Positions 23,885 to 35,655 of a DNA stretch of 64,000 nt are shown piece by piece (position 1 is the stretch's first letter; every line of letters starts with the position of its first letter). Source of the DNA: Anagrus nilaparvatae (lineage: Eukaryota; Arthropoda; Insecta; Hymenoptera; Mymaridae). A program made the position numbers and the translations under genes. The DNA is taken from assembly GCA_022575985.1 (NCBI GenBank), contig JAKSXM010000258.1, positions 310,001 through 374,000 of the forward strand, given 5' to 3'. The notes beneath the pieces are model-generated. The model was given only the letters and a program-made list of their open reading frames with translations, ran no database searches and was not told where the DNA came from.

Positions 23885-24497
23885 CACTTCATAAAATTCA
23901 TTTATTTATTCTTTATGGCTTCCTCAAAAGTCAAATTAATTGCATATGTTAACTTATTGATCTGGTAGGCTCTGTAAATTTCCAATTTTTACTAAAATTT
24001 GTAAAACTTGAAATAAATAAATAAATAAGCTTATAATACTATTTATAAAATGTTTTTGATAACTTACAATTTTTTTGAGCTCCCAAAGATAATTTTGTGA
24101 TGTCTCATTTTATCTGCGAATAAAAAAAAAATATTTAATTAAATTTTGATTATTAATTATATAAATTAACAGATTAATTAAATGAATAATATAAAATAGT
24201 TGAAAAAATATTAGCAGTCATAAAGTTATTTTCATTAAAATCACCACGAATAAATTCTTTACACTCAATGAAAGTCTTGTCTGACTACTTTTTTTTCACC
24301 ATGTAAATATCATGAAATGTGCTTTTTTAAAGTCAATGTATGTATATAAAACATGTATAGAACACTGTATCAGTTTAAAAAAAAAATTGATTTAAAAAAT
24401 TAATAACATAACCTTATATAGCTATACCTTCTCAGAAATATTCCACGTAGTCAAACCTTACTTTAGCATTTAGCTGTTTTTCTATACTATAACAAGG

Positions 24498-24654
24498 AAA
24501 GGTCTCAATCCACGCTCAACCTCTTTTGTTTAAGCGTGGATTTAGCCAAAATGATTTAATTTGACTCAATCCACGCTTAAAAAAAAATAATAATTAACCT
24601 CAAATAAAATTTATTTTAATAAAAAATATTAATTTTTTTGCAGTTTCAGTGCAT

Positions 24655-24685
<31 letters not shown>

Positions 24686-24789
24686 TACAAATAAATATTT
24701 GTTATGCATAATATTCAAATTTAAGTGTTTTTAGATAAATATCTTAATTTCAAGAAATTTTAGCATTAGGCGTGGATGGAGATCTTTCG
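24498..24789. mobile_element. MULE-like element with 11-bp direct repeats
   Basis: Flanked on both sides by CTATAACAAGG (24487-24497 and 24790-24800). The ends AAAGGTCTCAATCCACGCT and, on the complementary strand, CGAAAGATCTCCATCCACGC are inverted repeats. Long target duplications of 9-11 bp are typical of Mutator-like elements. The interior holds a 27-base A run (24655-24681) and extra copies of the CCACGC motif. No protein. Confidence 0.7.
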
Positions 24790-25230
24790 CTATAACAAGG
24801 GTATTTAGGGGTTAATTTAATTTATTTTAGCAAACGTTACTTTTGGCGCGCGGGTATTCGTTAATAAATTTTTAAAGAGCGCCTTTTAACTGACACGCGC
24901 CGGTAATGTTATTGTATAATAATAATAATAATGCGGGGGAATAACCTTTTCTTACCTGTTATTCGGCTAGCTCTCGCATGAAAATCACCTCCTCGGAAAG
25001 TAGGGGGAGTTCTAAATAAAGGGGTTAAATTAAGGATATATGAACATGCACTAAAAATGAATTACACTAAATTGAATCATAACACTATTTAATCATAGAT
25101 TTATTTAATTTAATTAATTGCCATTAGGCTAAAACTTTATTATAAGAAATTTTGCACATTTATTATATACTAGTATGTATAAGAACCGGTTCGCGCGCAC
25201 ACACACAGAACCCCGAAGCACAATTTTAAT

Positions 25231-25401
25231 TTACCGTTCGGCGATCTTCTTGAAGCTATTTGTCTTGGAGTCGTCGACGGCGGCTACAGGAGTAAAGATG
25301 TCCAGCGGCTTCTCGTGGAATAGCTGTACTTGGCAGGTAGCACGATGCTCTTCGTGGCTGCTTTTAGCTACTTCTCGAGCGACCGACGTCGGTTTATCCT
25401 T
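25231..25401 (-). CDS. Unidentified 56-codon frame in a GC-richer patch
   Basis: The minus strand reads KDKPTSVAREVAKSSHEEHR, then CQVQLFHEKPLDIFTPVAAV, ending in KKIAER and a TAA. There is no Met, and a TAA lies directly upstream, so it would have to be an exon or a gene fragment. The base composition differs from the surrounding AT-rich sequence, and the plus-strand frame over it (25175-25405) looks less protein-like. I do not recognise the family; a retroelement fragment or an old host exon are both possible. Confidence 0.25.
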   Translation of the reverse strand, partial: KDKPTSVAREVAKSSHEEHRATCQVQLFHEKPLDIFTPVAAVDDSKTNSFKKIAER

Positions 25402-25589
25402 TTAAGGTTCTTCACCAGACAATTAAAATTACGGTATTTTGACAGATCATTTTTCGTGGTAGCTTAAATAAAAAAAAATTACGACAACGTCGCACAATGT
25501 TTGTAGGCGCGCGATTTTATTTACATGATTATTATTATAATATTATGCGTGTATTTTAAACGTCGACGTTGTCACCTTAAAATTTGCAT

Positions 25590-26670
25590 CGGTTTTTTAT
25601 TTTTTCTAATTAAAATATCTTTTATACGAAAACCACAATTTATTTAAAAATCGAATAGAAGTTTCTTCAACAATTAATTTACTTGTTGCAATTTTTTTTT
25701 TTTAAATCTATTGTTCGGTTTCGGCGTTGACAGTAAATAAAAATCTCAAACCCGTGTTTTTTTACTCGGCTCCTATGCTTGCAATGTATAAGAATTCAAC
25801 TTTGGAGCTTTGTATCTCCTAAACGAAAACCACAATTTTCTAAAAATTTTATTTTTATATGTATTATTATAATATAAAGCCCCTATAAAAATTTTAGTGA
25901 TTTCTATTGTCGTCTAAATTACTGGTGAACTACCTTAAGTTTTTTTCCGTTATTTCGGTGGCTATCGCTGTATGAAAACTTATGCGAATAGCAAACGAAC
26001 ACTGAATTTATGAAGTCTTTTAATTTAGGTCGACACTTTTGATTAGAATTTAAACCGGAACTGCTTTACGTGACTTTTGGTCCTAATTTTTACAATAAAA
26101 ATTAATTATTAAGGTAGTTGCTGGGTCATTTGTAAAATACCGTACAGTGACATGTAAGTTTCCACGTAGGTAAAGCAGAGCTAAAAAGTTTGGCAACTCC
26201 GCAAAGAATATATTACTATAATATAGCTATACATATACGATTTTTTTTTTACATATAGAAATAATTCTATGCTGTTAGCTATACAATGTTGCCGAGTAAA
26301 AAATGTGTTGAAAAAATCTTCCGTTTATTTAACTTTTAATTACATTTTCTTTTATTATAAAACCGACGATCATCTTCAAAATTGAATAAGTTGTTCTTCT
26401 ATAATTAATTAATAGTCAGCTGTTTTTTTTTTCAAATCTATCGTCTACTTTCGTCTTGCAATCAAAAAAAGCCTCTCTATCGCACGATTTCTACCCGGTC
26501 TCCTATCCTTGCAATGTATGAGTTTTCAACTTTGGAGCTTTATAACTCCTATACAAAACCGACAAATTACTTCAAATTTTATTTTTATGTGCATTATTAT
26601 AATATAAAGCTGCTGAAAAAATTTCATGAAAATCTATCGTCAATTAATTAACCCAGCAACAACCTTAAAT
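25590..26670. repeat. Two diverged direct copies of a ~350-bp repeat
   Basis: 25590-25945 and about 26330-26665 share the order CCTATGCTTGCAATGTAT / CCTATCCTTGCAATGTAT, TTCAACTTTGGAGCTTT, ACTCCTA(A/T)AC-type and CATTATTATAATATAAAGC segments. GC-richer sequence with a GGCGCAA/TTGCGCC hairpin (about 26763-26784) follows. No gene assigned. Confidence 0.55.
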
Positions 26671-27041
26671 CCGGAGTCACGATTCTACTTTTTATTATGC
26701 GTAAGCACCTGTTGCTAGCTGAACGCATTCTAGTTCTTCTTCTTCTCTTCTCTCGTTCTTCCGGCGCAACATACTTGCGCCGTAGGAATATTCTTTTTTT
26801 AACCGCCGGCTACTGCCCCCTGGGCCAGGCGGCGATAATTTGCAATTTAAAAAAAAAAGTATAAGTTGTCTGCGGTTGTGTGTGTATGCGGGCGGCTTAT
26901 TTCGTGCTTATGCACACATATATATATACGTATTAATGCAATATATATATGTGCATTTGTAGCGAAAATGCTTCGTTACAATACGTGTAATGCAGTTATT
27001 GCTGCCACGAAAGCTGATAGAAGTATTTATAAATGAGTAAT

Positions 27042-28130
27042 TCTGGATACCGTGTCATGGCCTTGCCAGGTCAGGTCTCCCGATCGGGCTGATTTTTTCA
27101 CCACTTTTTTATGTATACAAAATATGTTTCCTGTGAAATTTTCAGCCCTCTAGGCGCTCAGGAACCCGAGTTATACCCAAAAGAAGCTTTTTAGATTTCT
27201 TCGGTTTTTTCAAAAAAAAAAAACCCTTTTTTGTCAAAAATTACGAATTTGGCAGCAATTTAAAAATTGGTCATTTTTAGCCAAAAATGGCCATTTGGTT
27301 AATTGGCTACATTGATGAGAAAATTAGTGATAAAAAATTGCTATTTACGGCGTTTGAAAGGTGACACTTACATCAAAAAAATAAGACCAACCAGAAGTTT
27401 TTTGGATATAACTTTGTGAGGTTTAAGTGTTTAAGTGTCAATTTTTTCAAATTTTAATTTTCAATGAAATACGCATAGATACGCATTTTATTGTAGACAC
27501 GTGAATTAATGGACTGAAAATCTTTGAAAAATATCAAGTTTATGTATAGAAAGCATAAAAAAGTCATTTGAGTACAAATATAATTAAAAAATACTATAAG
27601 GCGCTTAAAAAATGTGATTTTAACGTTAAAATTTGATTAAAAAAAGCCATTATTATGCTTCTGACGCTTTTTAAAGGGCATATAACCACCCAGCGACATT
27701 TACCACATCAAAGTATATAGTATTTAGACCAATTCTATCCAGGTTTGAGCCTTATAAAAGTTGTTGAATTTGGGCAGTTCAAAATCTCCCGCTCTAAGCC
27801 GAAAAAAGCAGTTTGAGCCGCCCAGGGGCAAAATTTCAAAAAACTGACCTCAAATTCGGATTCAGCGGGAAATTTTACATTTTTTTATGTCTGGGTACTA
27901 TTTTTTTTAATTATCTAGTCGATTTTAAAAATTTAAAAAAAAAAAAAAAATTTTTTTTTTGAAAAAACCGAAGAAATCTAAAAAGCTTCTTTTGGGTATA
28001 ACTCGGGTTCCTGAGCGCCTAGAGGGCTGAAAATTTCACAGGAAACATATTTTGTATACATAAAAAAGTGATGAAAAAATCAGCCCGATCGGGAGACCTG
28101 ACCTGGCAAGGCCATGACACGGTATCCAGA
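27042..28130. mobile_element. 1.1-kb foldback element with ~185-bp terminal inverted repeats
   Basis: TCTGGATACCGTGTCATGGC at the left mirrors GCCATGACACGGTATCCAGA at the right, and the match continues inward to TTCGGTTTTTTC / GAAAAAACCGAA. The flanks are weakly inverted too (AAATGAGTAAT / ATGACTCAAAT). The interior (27250-27440) carries a module also found at 35090-35260 and 36250-36900. No transposase. Confidence 0.85.
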
Positions 28131-28796
28131 ATGACTCAAATACATATTAAAAATTAGCGACAATGTATCTATTACAAGAATTATACATTGTATATAATGT
28201 TGGTTTTTCTAACATTTCTAAGTTGATCAATAAAACGTAAAGAGTCTAATTCTAATGCCAAGGGTTTAACTTATGGTCAAAAATTTTAAATTAATAATAT
28301 CTAGTTGTGATGAGAGTATGAAAAATATTTATTTTACTATACATAATACAAAATTTAACAAATATTAACAAAAATTGTAAAAATTAATTTTTAATCGAAT
28401 TATAAAACGTTCTCAATCCATAGGATTAATTTTTTGATTCAGAGTAACTTTGACTGTAATAAAGATGTGCCTTTTAATCACAAATTAATCTAATTTGTAA
28501 AAAGACTTAAGTGCTAAAATTTTTTTCTTTTCTTTTTTACTTTTGCTTCAGTAACAGAAAATATCGTCCATACAAACTATAATTTACACACTCATAATGC
28601 GTAAAATTTACTTGAACAGTAATACACACCAAAATTTAATCTCTAAATTCTATCATTGCATTTTTCAACATATTTATCTATTTGTTTATATCATAAATTT
28701 TATGTATTGTAAGACAAGAGTATTTTCTTTGCAAATAATCTCCACAAAAACTAATTTGATATACACGGTGTTGCAGTGTAAAGGTGAATTTATTTG

Positions 28797-28927
28797 TACA
28801 GGGCGATCCAGAGCGGGACGCATTGTTTGTTTATTAGTTAACCAATCGCAGCTAAAATTACAATCATCAACAAATAGCGATGCGCCTAATAAAATAAAAT
28901 GCACGTCCCGCTCGGGATCACCGTGTA
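28797..28927. mobile_element. Short TA-flanked MITE, copy 2
   Basis: Ends TACAGGGCGATCCAGAGCGG and GCTCGGGATCACCGTGTA. Body nearly identical to 16328-16484 minus its extra bases. An extra partial end, TACACGGTGTTGCAGTGTA, lies just upstream at 28762. Confidence 0.85.
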
Positions 28928-30698
28928 TATAAAAAGTGTTACCAGGATGGGATAATACATATAAGAGGAAGCGAGAGAGGATAATTTTAAGGAGTTATGA
29001 GGGTAAATAGAAAATTTGAGTCAATATCCACATTACCGACGCTATTTTTTTTTCATAATTTGCAGTTTAAAATAAAATTAGTCTAAAAAATATTAAAAAA
29101 TGTGTTTATTATGTAATATTATTGCAAAAAAATGGCAAAAAAATTATTCTAATTTTATAAATTATGAAAAAACATTATTATTTTAGGTTATGGTACTTGC
29201 TAAAACTTGGTTTTTATCGAATAATTAATGATTGAATGTGGTGACCTAGATAAAATAAATTGGAAATATAATCTTTGACAATTTATTTATGATATTTAAT
29301 TAGTTTCATCTCCCTGTGTCATCATTATCATACTTTTTGTAAGGTCCAAATATGAATTTCCATAAGAGCAATGTTAAACTGCCTATTTTTAATTTGCAAT
29401 AAAATGAAAATTAATGTGGTAATAAAGGTAAAACCAAGTTCTATTCAACTTTAAAAATGTTTAAATTTAATAATTTTCCAGTTTCATTCAGTTCTGTCAT
29501 CATTTTTATTTACCCTCATAACTCCTCAAAATTCATTATCTCGCTTGCATCAATGCATTTTCTTATCCTGAAAAGAAACCAACACCACATTAAAAGTGAC
29601 ATATGTCTAATATCAAAGAATATACATGTTGCAGTACTTTCGTTGACTCCAGGCTTTTTTTTTGAAATATAGAGTTTAATTATTAATTTTATTAATCTTT
29701 AGGTTAATTTATAATTTTATTAATCGTTAGATTAGTTTAGGTTAAAAAACCTGAAAGATCTTTTTCAATACAACTATAAATATTTTAAAAATATTGAATT
29801 TTAAACTAAATCTGTTCGCACTTAAAAATAAAAAAATTTAACCTGTAAATTAAAGTTAATAAAGCAGGGTGGCCACATTTCTGGAATTCTGGAAAGTCAG
29901 GGAATTTTTTTTAGGTCAGGGAAAGTCAGGGAATGTCAGGGAATAATTTCTTTTTTCTGGAATTTAGAAAATTCAGTAAATTTAAATAACAAGAGTGCAG
30001 GTTTAGTTGGTTATTTAAGGTCGTTCTATCCACCACTGGGTGTTTTTTGCACAGCATATTTGTAACTGAAATATTTTAGCCATATATTTATTTATAATAC
30101 TTTTTTAATTAAAGAATCAATGCTTTTCAGTATTTGGTACAAGAATAAAAAAAAAAAAAATTGAAAGTTCAATATTTTTAAATTATTTAATCGGAAAAAA
30201 ATATTTATATTTTAAAAAAATTTGTGTGTAGGGTTTTTACAAAAATTCCGATATTAGTCAACAAAATACTGCGACATATATATTATATACGACGTAGTAT
30301 TTATATTCTTTGGTATTATTATACTGTGTAATGTATATGTATTAGTGATAATACATGTATTGTATAAGTAAATATTGGTATCATATATTTTTAGTAACTT
30401 TTGTTAAAAATGTTAAAAGCGGTAAAAACGTTAATTTAACTTCGGAGTAAAATCAAGTAATTTCTATAGTTGAAATCTGATAAAACTTATTGCGTAAACA
30501 TACCCTATAATTTTTGCTTATAAAATCGAATATTATAAAATTATAATTAAAAACATAAAATAATAAAAATATAAAATGTGAAGGTTATTTACATGAGAAT
30601 ATATCAAAAGAATATTTAGAAAGTTACAAAATAGATTTTGTAAGGTATTTATTGTTTTATTGCCGAATTCAAAGAAGATCCACTTTTACTAAAATCAG
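28928..30698. other. Interval with dispersed repeats, no gene
   Basis: 29255-29385 matches 59485-59625 in inverse orientation (shared AAATTGGAAATATAATCTTTG and CATAAGAGCAATGTTAAACT). 29875-29960 has tandem GTCAGGGAA words after GGTGGCCACATTTCTGG, a pattern of a widespread animal transposon end. The remainder is AT-rich and unassigned. Confidence 0.5.
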
Positions 30699-30963
30699 AG
30701 GGTGAATTTAGATGGAGCAAAAAATCTTACAAGTTACCGCGCGAAAATTTGAATTCAAAATTAAAATATTGATTAAAATTAAATTTTAATAAATAATATT
30801 AACAAGATAATTAAATATTAAGTTAATAAAATGTGTTAAACATCCCGATGTGCAATTTTAACATTTTATTATATTCTTACACGAAAAAGACTCATTACTG
30901 AAATTCAAATTTAAAAAAACCGCGTCTTGTAAGCATCGAAAATCTCTCCATCTAAATTCACCC
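30699..30963. mobile_element. 265-bp inverted-repeat element
   Basis: GGGTGAATTTAGATGGAG at the left mirrors CTCCATCTAAATTCACCC at the right. CTTACAAG and CCGCG words pair further in. No coding sequence. Confidence 0.75.
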
Positions 30964-31410
30964 AGAGGAAGGGAGAGTTTTTGAGGACAACGCCAGATTT
31001 CTCAGGATACAAGATCGACACTTCGTATCTAGCTTCCAAATTAGTTTACATTAAAATTTGAATAAACAGTAACTTGCTTTTCAACATAAAATACGAAGTC
31101 TTCTCATTTACACATAAATACCCAAAATCCTATCCCGTACATTTTAAAGTTGTAGTTTTTATAACTAATCGCGAATTAAACCTACGCGCTTTTTATTAAG
31201 TTACTAAAGAAAAAGACAGAAAATACCGAACATTACGGCCGTATTAGAAAACGAATTTAGTAAATTACTAGATTTATATTTATGTTGGTACTAAAGGGGG
31301 GCGGAATAATTTTTCGTATTTATAAACGATTTTGGGCTTCTGATCAAACTTGGGGTTCGCGTCAAACCAAGTCAAACGCACTGGGTTCTCTTTTTATGTT
31401 TTTATCATGA

Positions 31411-32711
31411 TTTTCATGAAAAAGAAGGTACGTTTTATCATTTAAATAAGTTTTTGTAATATATATACACTTCATACTTAAAATACTTTTTTAAAAATTA
31501 GGTGACAAATTAAATGAAGGAGACTTATTAGCAGAAATTGAAACTGATAAAGCAACTATAGGTTTTGAAACTCCAGAAGAAGGTTACTTAGCAAAAATTA
31601 TTGTTCCTTCAGGGACTAAGAATGTATCAATTGGCAAATTAGTATGCATAACAGTGTCTGATGAAGGGAGTGTAGCAGCGTTTAAATATTTTAAAGATTC
31701 AAGTACTCCAGCACCTACTGCTTCAGCTCCACCACCACCTGCAGCAGCTCCCAAGCCTTCTTCACCTGAACCTTCGGTTGCTAGTGCTCCGGTTTCATCA
31801 CCCATTCAACAAGGAGACAGAATATTTGTAACTCCACTTGCTAGGAAACTTGTCTCGGAACAAGGATTAAGTTTACAAGTATTTAAATTTAATATTGATT
31901 TTAAAGATTTAATATATAAGCATAATAAGCAATCAAAAGAAAAACTGGAATTTAGTATCATAATATTCTTCTGCACTATCTTACAATTATTTTAATTTTT
32001 ACATAAACTTTTGGATGTTTGATTTATTGTTATACAATTATTAATGATTTTAAAATAATTTACAGGGTTAGAAAGGATCTGGATTATTTGGTGCTATAAC
32101 ATCAAAAGATTTGAGTGGTGCATCTCCAGAAACATCAGGTGCTGCTGCAGCTGCAGCTTCAATAGGTGCTGTAGGTACAGCTGGTGGTCAGGATATTCCA
32201 GTTTCTAGTATTCGGGCAGTTATTGCAAAACGATTATCAGAAAGTAAACAAAGTATACCACATTATTATTTATCTATTGAAGTTAAAATGGACGAAGCCT
32301 TAGCCATGAGAGAACAATTTAATAAATTATTAGAGAAAGAAAATGCTAAACTTAGTGTTAATGACCTTATTATTAAAGGAATGGCTATTGCTTGTAGAAA
32401 AGTTCCAGAAGGTAACAGTGCTTGGCTTGGTGATAAAATTCGACAGTGAGTTTAGTTCATTTATAGTTTAATATTTCTTGCTTCTAAATTAGTTTTAAAA
32501 AATGTATACTTTTAGATACGACCATGTGGATTTAGTAGCTGTTAGTACAGATAATGGCTAAATAACACCAATTGGTTTTGGAGCTGATGTTAAAGGCATT
32601 GATCAGATAAGCAGAGATGTTAAATCTTTAGCTGCCAAGGCAAGGGAAGGTAAACTTCAGCCTCAAGAATTTCAAGGTGGCACAATAACAGTTTCAAATT
32701 TAGGAATGTTT
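31411..32711 (+). pseudogene. Dihydrolipoamide acetyltransferase (PDH E2) gene fragment
   Basis: PDH E2 is the mitochondrial core enzyme that passes acetyl groups to CoA. Pieces: an exon end (to 31427, HEKEG), 31502-31878, 32066-32445 and 32516-32711, with GT/AG borders. Exon 2 encodes the lipoyl domain with [10 protein letters not shown] (the lipoyl Lys), an Ala/Pro-rich linker, and the start of the E3-binding domain ([18 protein letters not shown]). Exons 3-4 encode the start of the catalytic domain (IRAVIAKRLSESKQSIPHYY and onwards to [10 protein letters not shown]). TAG at 32069-32071 and TAA at 32559-32561 break the frame. The targeting peptide, the start of the lipoyl domain and the C-terminal catalytic HxxxDG region are missing. 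It is therefore a non-functional partial copy; the intact gene must lie elsewhere. Confidence 0.9.
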
Positions 32712-32809
32712 GTTTTATTAGGTTTACTCGATACAAATAATAGTTCACAATATCGCAAAGAAAAAAAAGCTTGCGCTGTATAGTTACTTTAATTCAGATG
32801 GTTTAATCC

Positions 32810-33568
32810 TATCCTATATATATATAAATCTTTAATTATGTGTGTGTGTATGTCCAAACGCGATAAACGAAAACACGATAAAAGCTACAGACATAGGGTT
32901 TACGGCAAAAGACGGCAAAAATTACGGGTCAAAACATAGGCTAGGTTTTGTTTTGATTGATAACGACAAAAAATTTTTATGTTGAAAAAACTGAATTTCC
33001 AAAAAAAAATTTTTTATTAAATTTTGAAAAAAAATCAAAAAAACTGAAAACCGAGGAAAAATTTTACTATCAAAAAGAATTTTATTCGATTCGGGCATAT
33101 TTTTTACGTATCCACCTAAATTTTCAAGTTAATCGGCTCGATCTGTCAAAAGTTACAATCATTTTTCGAAAATTATAAAAGTTTAGGATTAATATTATAT
33201 ATATTTCTAATTTTTATCAGCCACTGATGTATTAACTGAATGTAGTAACTAAAAGAAACTTGAACTACTATTATCAGGCAGAACCCAAGAATAGGTAGTC
33301 GAGGGAAACAACACTGCTTGTGCATCCTATGGAAGGGTAGCGAAGCTTTGTATTGCTGATCACTAATTATCTGTCTGGGTTCATTTGCCCGTAATTTTTA
33401 TGGTTCAGTAAATTTTAGATAATACTTCGGGTAAAAAAAGGTTATTTGACAAAATATTGAGTGACCTAAAACAACATAATTTTGGAAAAAGAAAATTGCA
33501 GGGGTCCAGGGGGGCGCAGCCCCCTTGGTTGCTGCCAGGGCGAGCGAAGCGAGCCGGAGGCAGCTAGT
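32810..33568. mobile_element. Helitron/Helentron-like non-autonomous element
   Basis: Begins with CTATATATATATAAATC and the CGCGATAAACGAAAA / GATAAAAGCTACAGACATAG block typical of these elements in insects. It ends with a GC-rich hairpin region (GGGCGAGCGAAGCGAGCC) and GGCAGCTAGT, with the CTAG end at 33567. No terminal inverted repeats. The ORF at 32957-33178 is low-complexity and probably not a gene. The start is approximate. Confidence 0.55.
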
Positions 33569-34329
33569 ATTTATATATATATATATGTGTAAAATATTAT
33601 TATTTTTTTTTTTTTTTTTTTTTTTTTAACTGACATATACCGACGTAGGGTATCCCAAAAAGCTTCTAGGAGAAGCCTGTGCTGGGGCAGTTGCGAAGCA
33701 GCCGACTTTTAAGATGTTAAACTGAACTTGTATTTACCCGAACACCGTCAATTAATAATTAATTATTCATTAATTATTCATTAACAATATCCGTGACACA
33801 GGAAAACTGCAGAAAACCTATGCCAAGAACAGCCGGATACATGTTTTCTACATAGTGTTCGATTTTTCTTTTAAACACCATGTCGAAAACACATTTAATA
33901 CATTATATAATAAAAAAAGTATATTTATTAAATTGTTAAATATGTAAAAATTAATTTTTGTCTTTTTTGTCTTTTTTGATCTTCCATTGGAATTTCCATT
34001 TGATTTTCCATTTTACAATTATTTAATAATAAAATAAACGATTGTTTATTTATTCTTTATTTATTCTTTTTAATACCTTAATCTTTTTTTCTTAACATTA
34101 AACATAAAATAATCTGAAAATAATTAAACAACAAAATAACTTAACTGAAAATGATGATAAAAACATAAAAAGAGAACCCAGTACGTTTAACTTGGTTTGA
34201 CGCGAACCCCAAGTTTGATCAGAAGCCCAAAATCGTTTATAAATACGAAAAATTATTCCGCCCCCCTTTAGTACCAACATAAATATGTATAAATCTAGTA
34301 ATTTACTAAATTCGTTTTCTAATACGGCC

Positions 34330-35655
34330 TACAACTGTAAATCATGCTATGGCTTAATTTAATTTCATAAAATGCGCGAAATATAAAAAATAAGTTGCAA
34401 TTTGCTTTAAATTATAATTTTAGGTTGCAATATAATAAAGTTTTGAAAAATTTTAGCAAAAATGAACTAATTCTTGTTTTTTTATAAAAATAAAAAATAT
34501 TAAAATATTTTAAGCCTTTGAAATTAAATATTGCGTCATTTCCGAGTATTTAAAATTTTTTCCAACAACATATATGGCTTTATTTTTTATTAAATTTAAA
34601 AAGTTTTTATGCAAAAATATTCTAAATTAAATATAGAAAGTAGAAAAACTATCTCCTGATCCCCAAAAAATGTTCAAAGTAAGATTTAAATAAGACAATT
34701 GTCGCAGTTATGAGCTAATTACAAAAAAATAAAATGTCAAATATAGGATAGTTTTCGACGTCAAAAACTTGCCGAGGACTAAAAAATGTTTAAAAATTAT
34801 TTTTAAAGGGCATTCTGCATCTTTTTTGGCTTACTAAAAACGATGAAATAGGTTATTTTTATTTATTTCTGACAGATTCAGAATTATGCTCTAAATATTG
34901 TAGCTTGAAATTCCAAATTTAGCATTTTTTATGTTAAATGACTTAAAAATTCTGTTAAACGTACAGAGAACTTTTCTGAGCCTCTAGAAAGGTAAATTAT
35001 CATAGTTTTGTGTTTTTTTAAATAGCACTGAATTGGTTGCTTAGATTTTTTTAAGGGTGCTAGTTTAGTTCAAGGTTACGACAATGTCATAAAATAGGGT
35101 TTTTGGGCAATTTTCCAAATAATGCTGTCATTTTCCAATTCAACCAAAATACTTCCGGTTGGCCCCATTTCATTTTCTCATGAGTCTCTCATTGCTATAG
35201 TCAATAAACCAAATGCCCATGTTTGGTCCAAAATGAACAATTTTTAATTGATGCTAAAGTCTATCTAAAAACTCGAGGTATTCAATATTTTGTGGCCCTC
35301 AAATAACTCTGCATAAAAATTGTTTTTTTTTTTCAATTATCGGCTTTATTTAAATATACTTTATATAATAAATTTAAAAAAATACTTATTGATCAATAAA
35401 TAGTAGTTTTTAAACTTACGTAAATTATTAAATTGAGTAATTTATTTATATACATGATTCGAAACCAATTACGTTTTAATATATTATGTACAAAACTATT
35501 AAATAGTTATAGAAAAAAATTAAATTGAAAAAAATTTAAATAGTTACAAGGATAAATGTATTAAAACAATTAATTTTTAATTTTTTTTAAATTATCTGAT
35601 CTAACAAAGCAATTAAGTGATTTTATTATTTTTAGAATATATTAACAATTAGCTG
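34330..35655. other. AT-rich interval with one foldback module
   Basis: 35040-35260 carries sequence related to the modules at 27250-27440 and 36350-36430 (ACTTCCGGTTGGCCCCATTT, TATAGTCAATAAACCAAATG). No gene seen in the rest. Confidence 0.5.

Larger units (their letters stand above)
31237..34329. mobile_element. 3.1-kb unit with ~175-bp inverted repeats carrying a captured gene piece
   Basis: Left arm 31237-31411 and right arm about 34150-34329 are near-perfect reverse complements (GGCCGTATTAGAAAACGAAT at the outer left; CATAAAAAGAGAACCCAG at the inner right). TAC precedes the left end and follows the right end, a possible 3-bp duplication. Between the arms lie a broken PDH-E2 gene fragment with its introns, a Helitron-like insertion and AT-rich filler. 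This is the layout of a Pack-type element that has picked up genomic DNA. No transposase is encoded. Confidence 0.75.

Noticed and set aside
23137..23968. Repetitive WIIVDIVDILRGYRG-type proteins
   Set aside because: Product of translating the ATATCCACG minisatellite.
28597..28932. 111-residue plus-strand frame and its minus counterpart (28686-28904)
   Set aside because: Both run through the short MITE at 28797-28927 and show no protein features.
31584..31805. Minus-strand Gly/Ala-rich frame
   Set aside because: Shadow of the Ala/Pro-rich linker of the E2 gene fragment on the plus strand.
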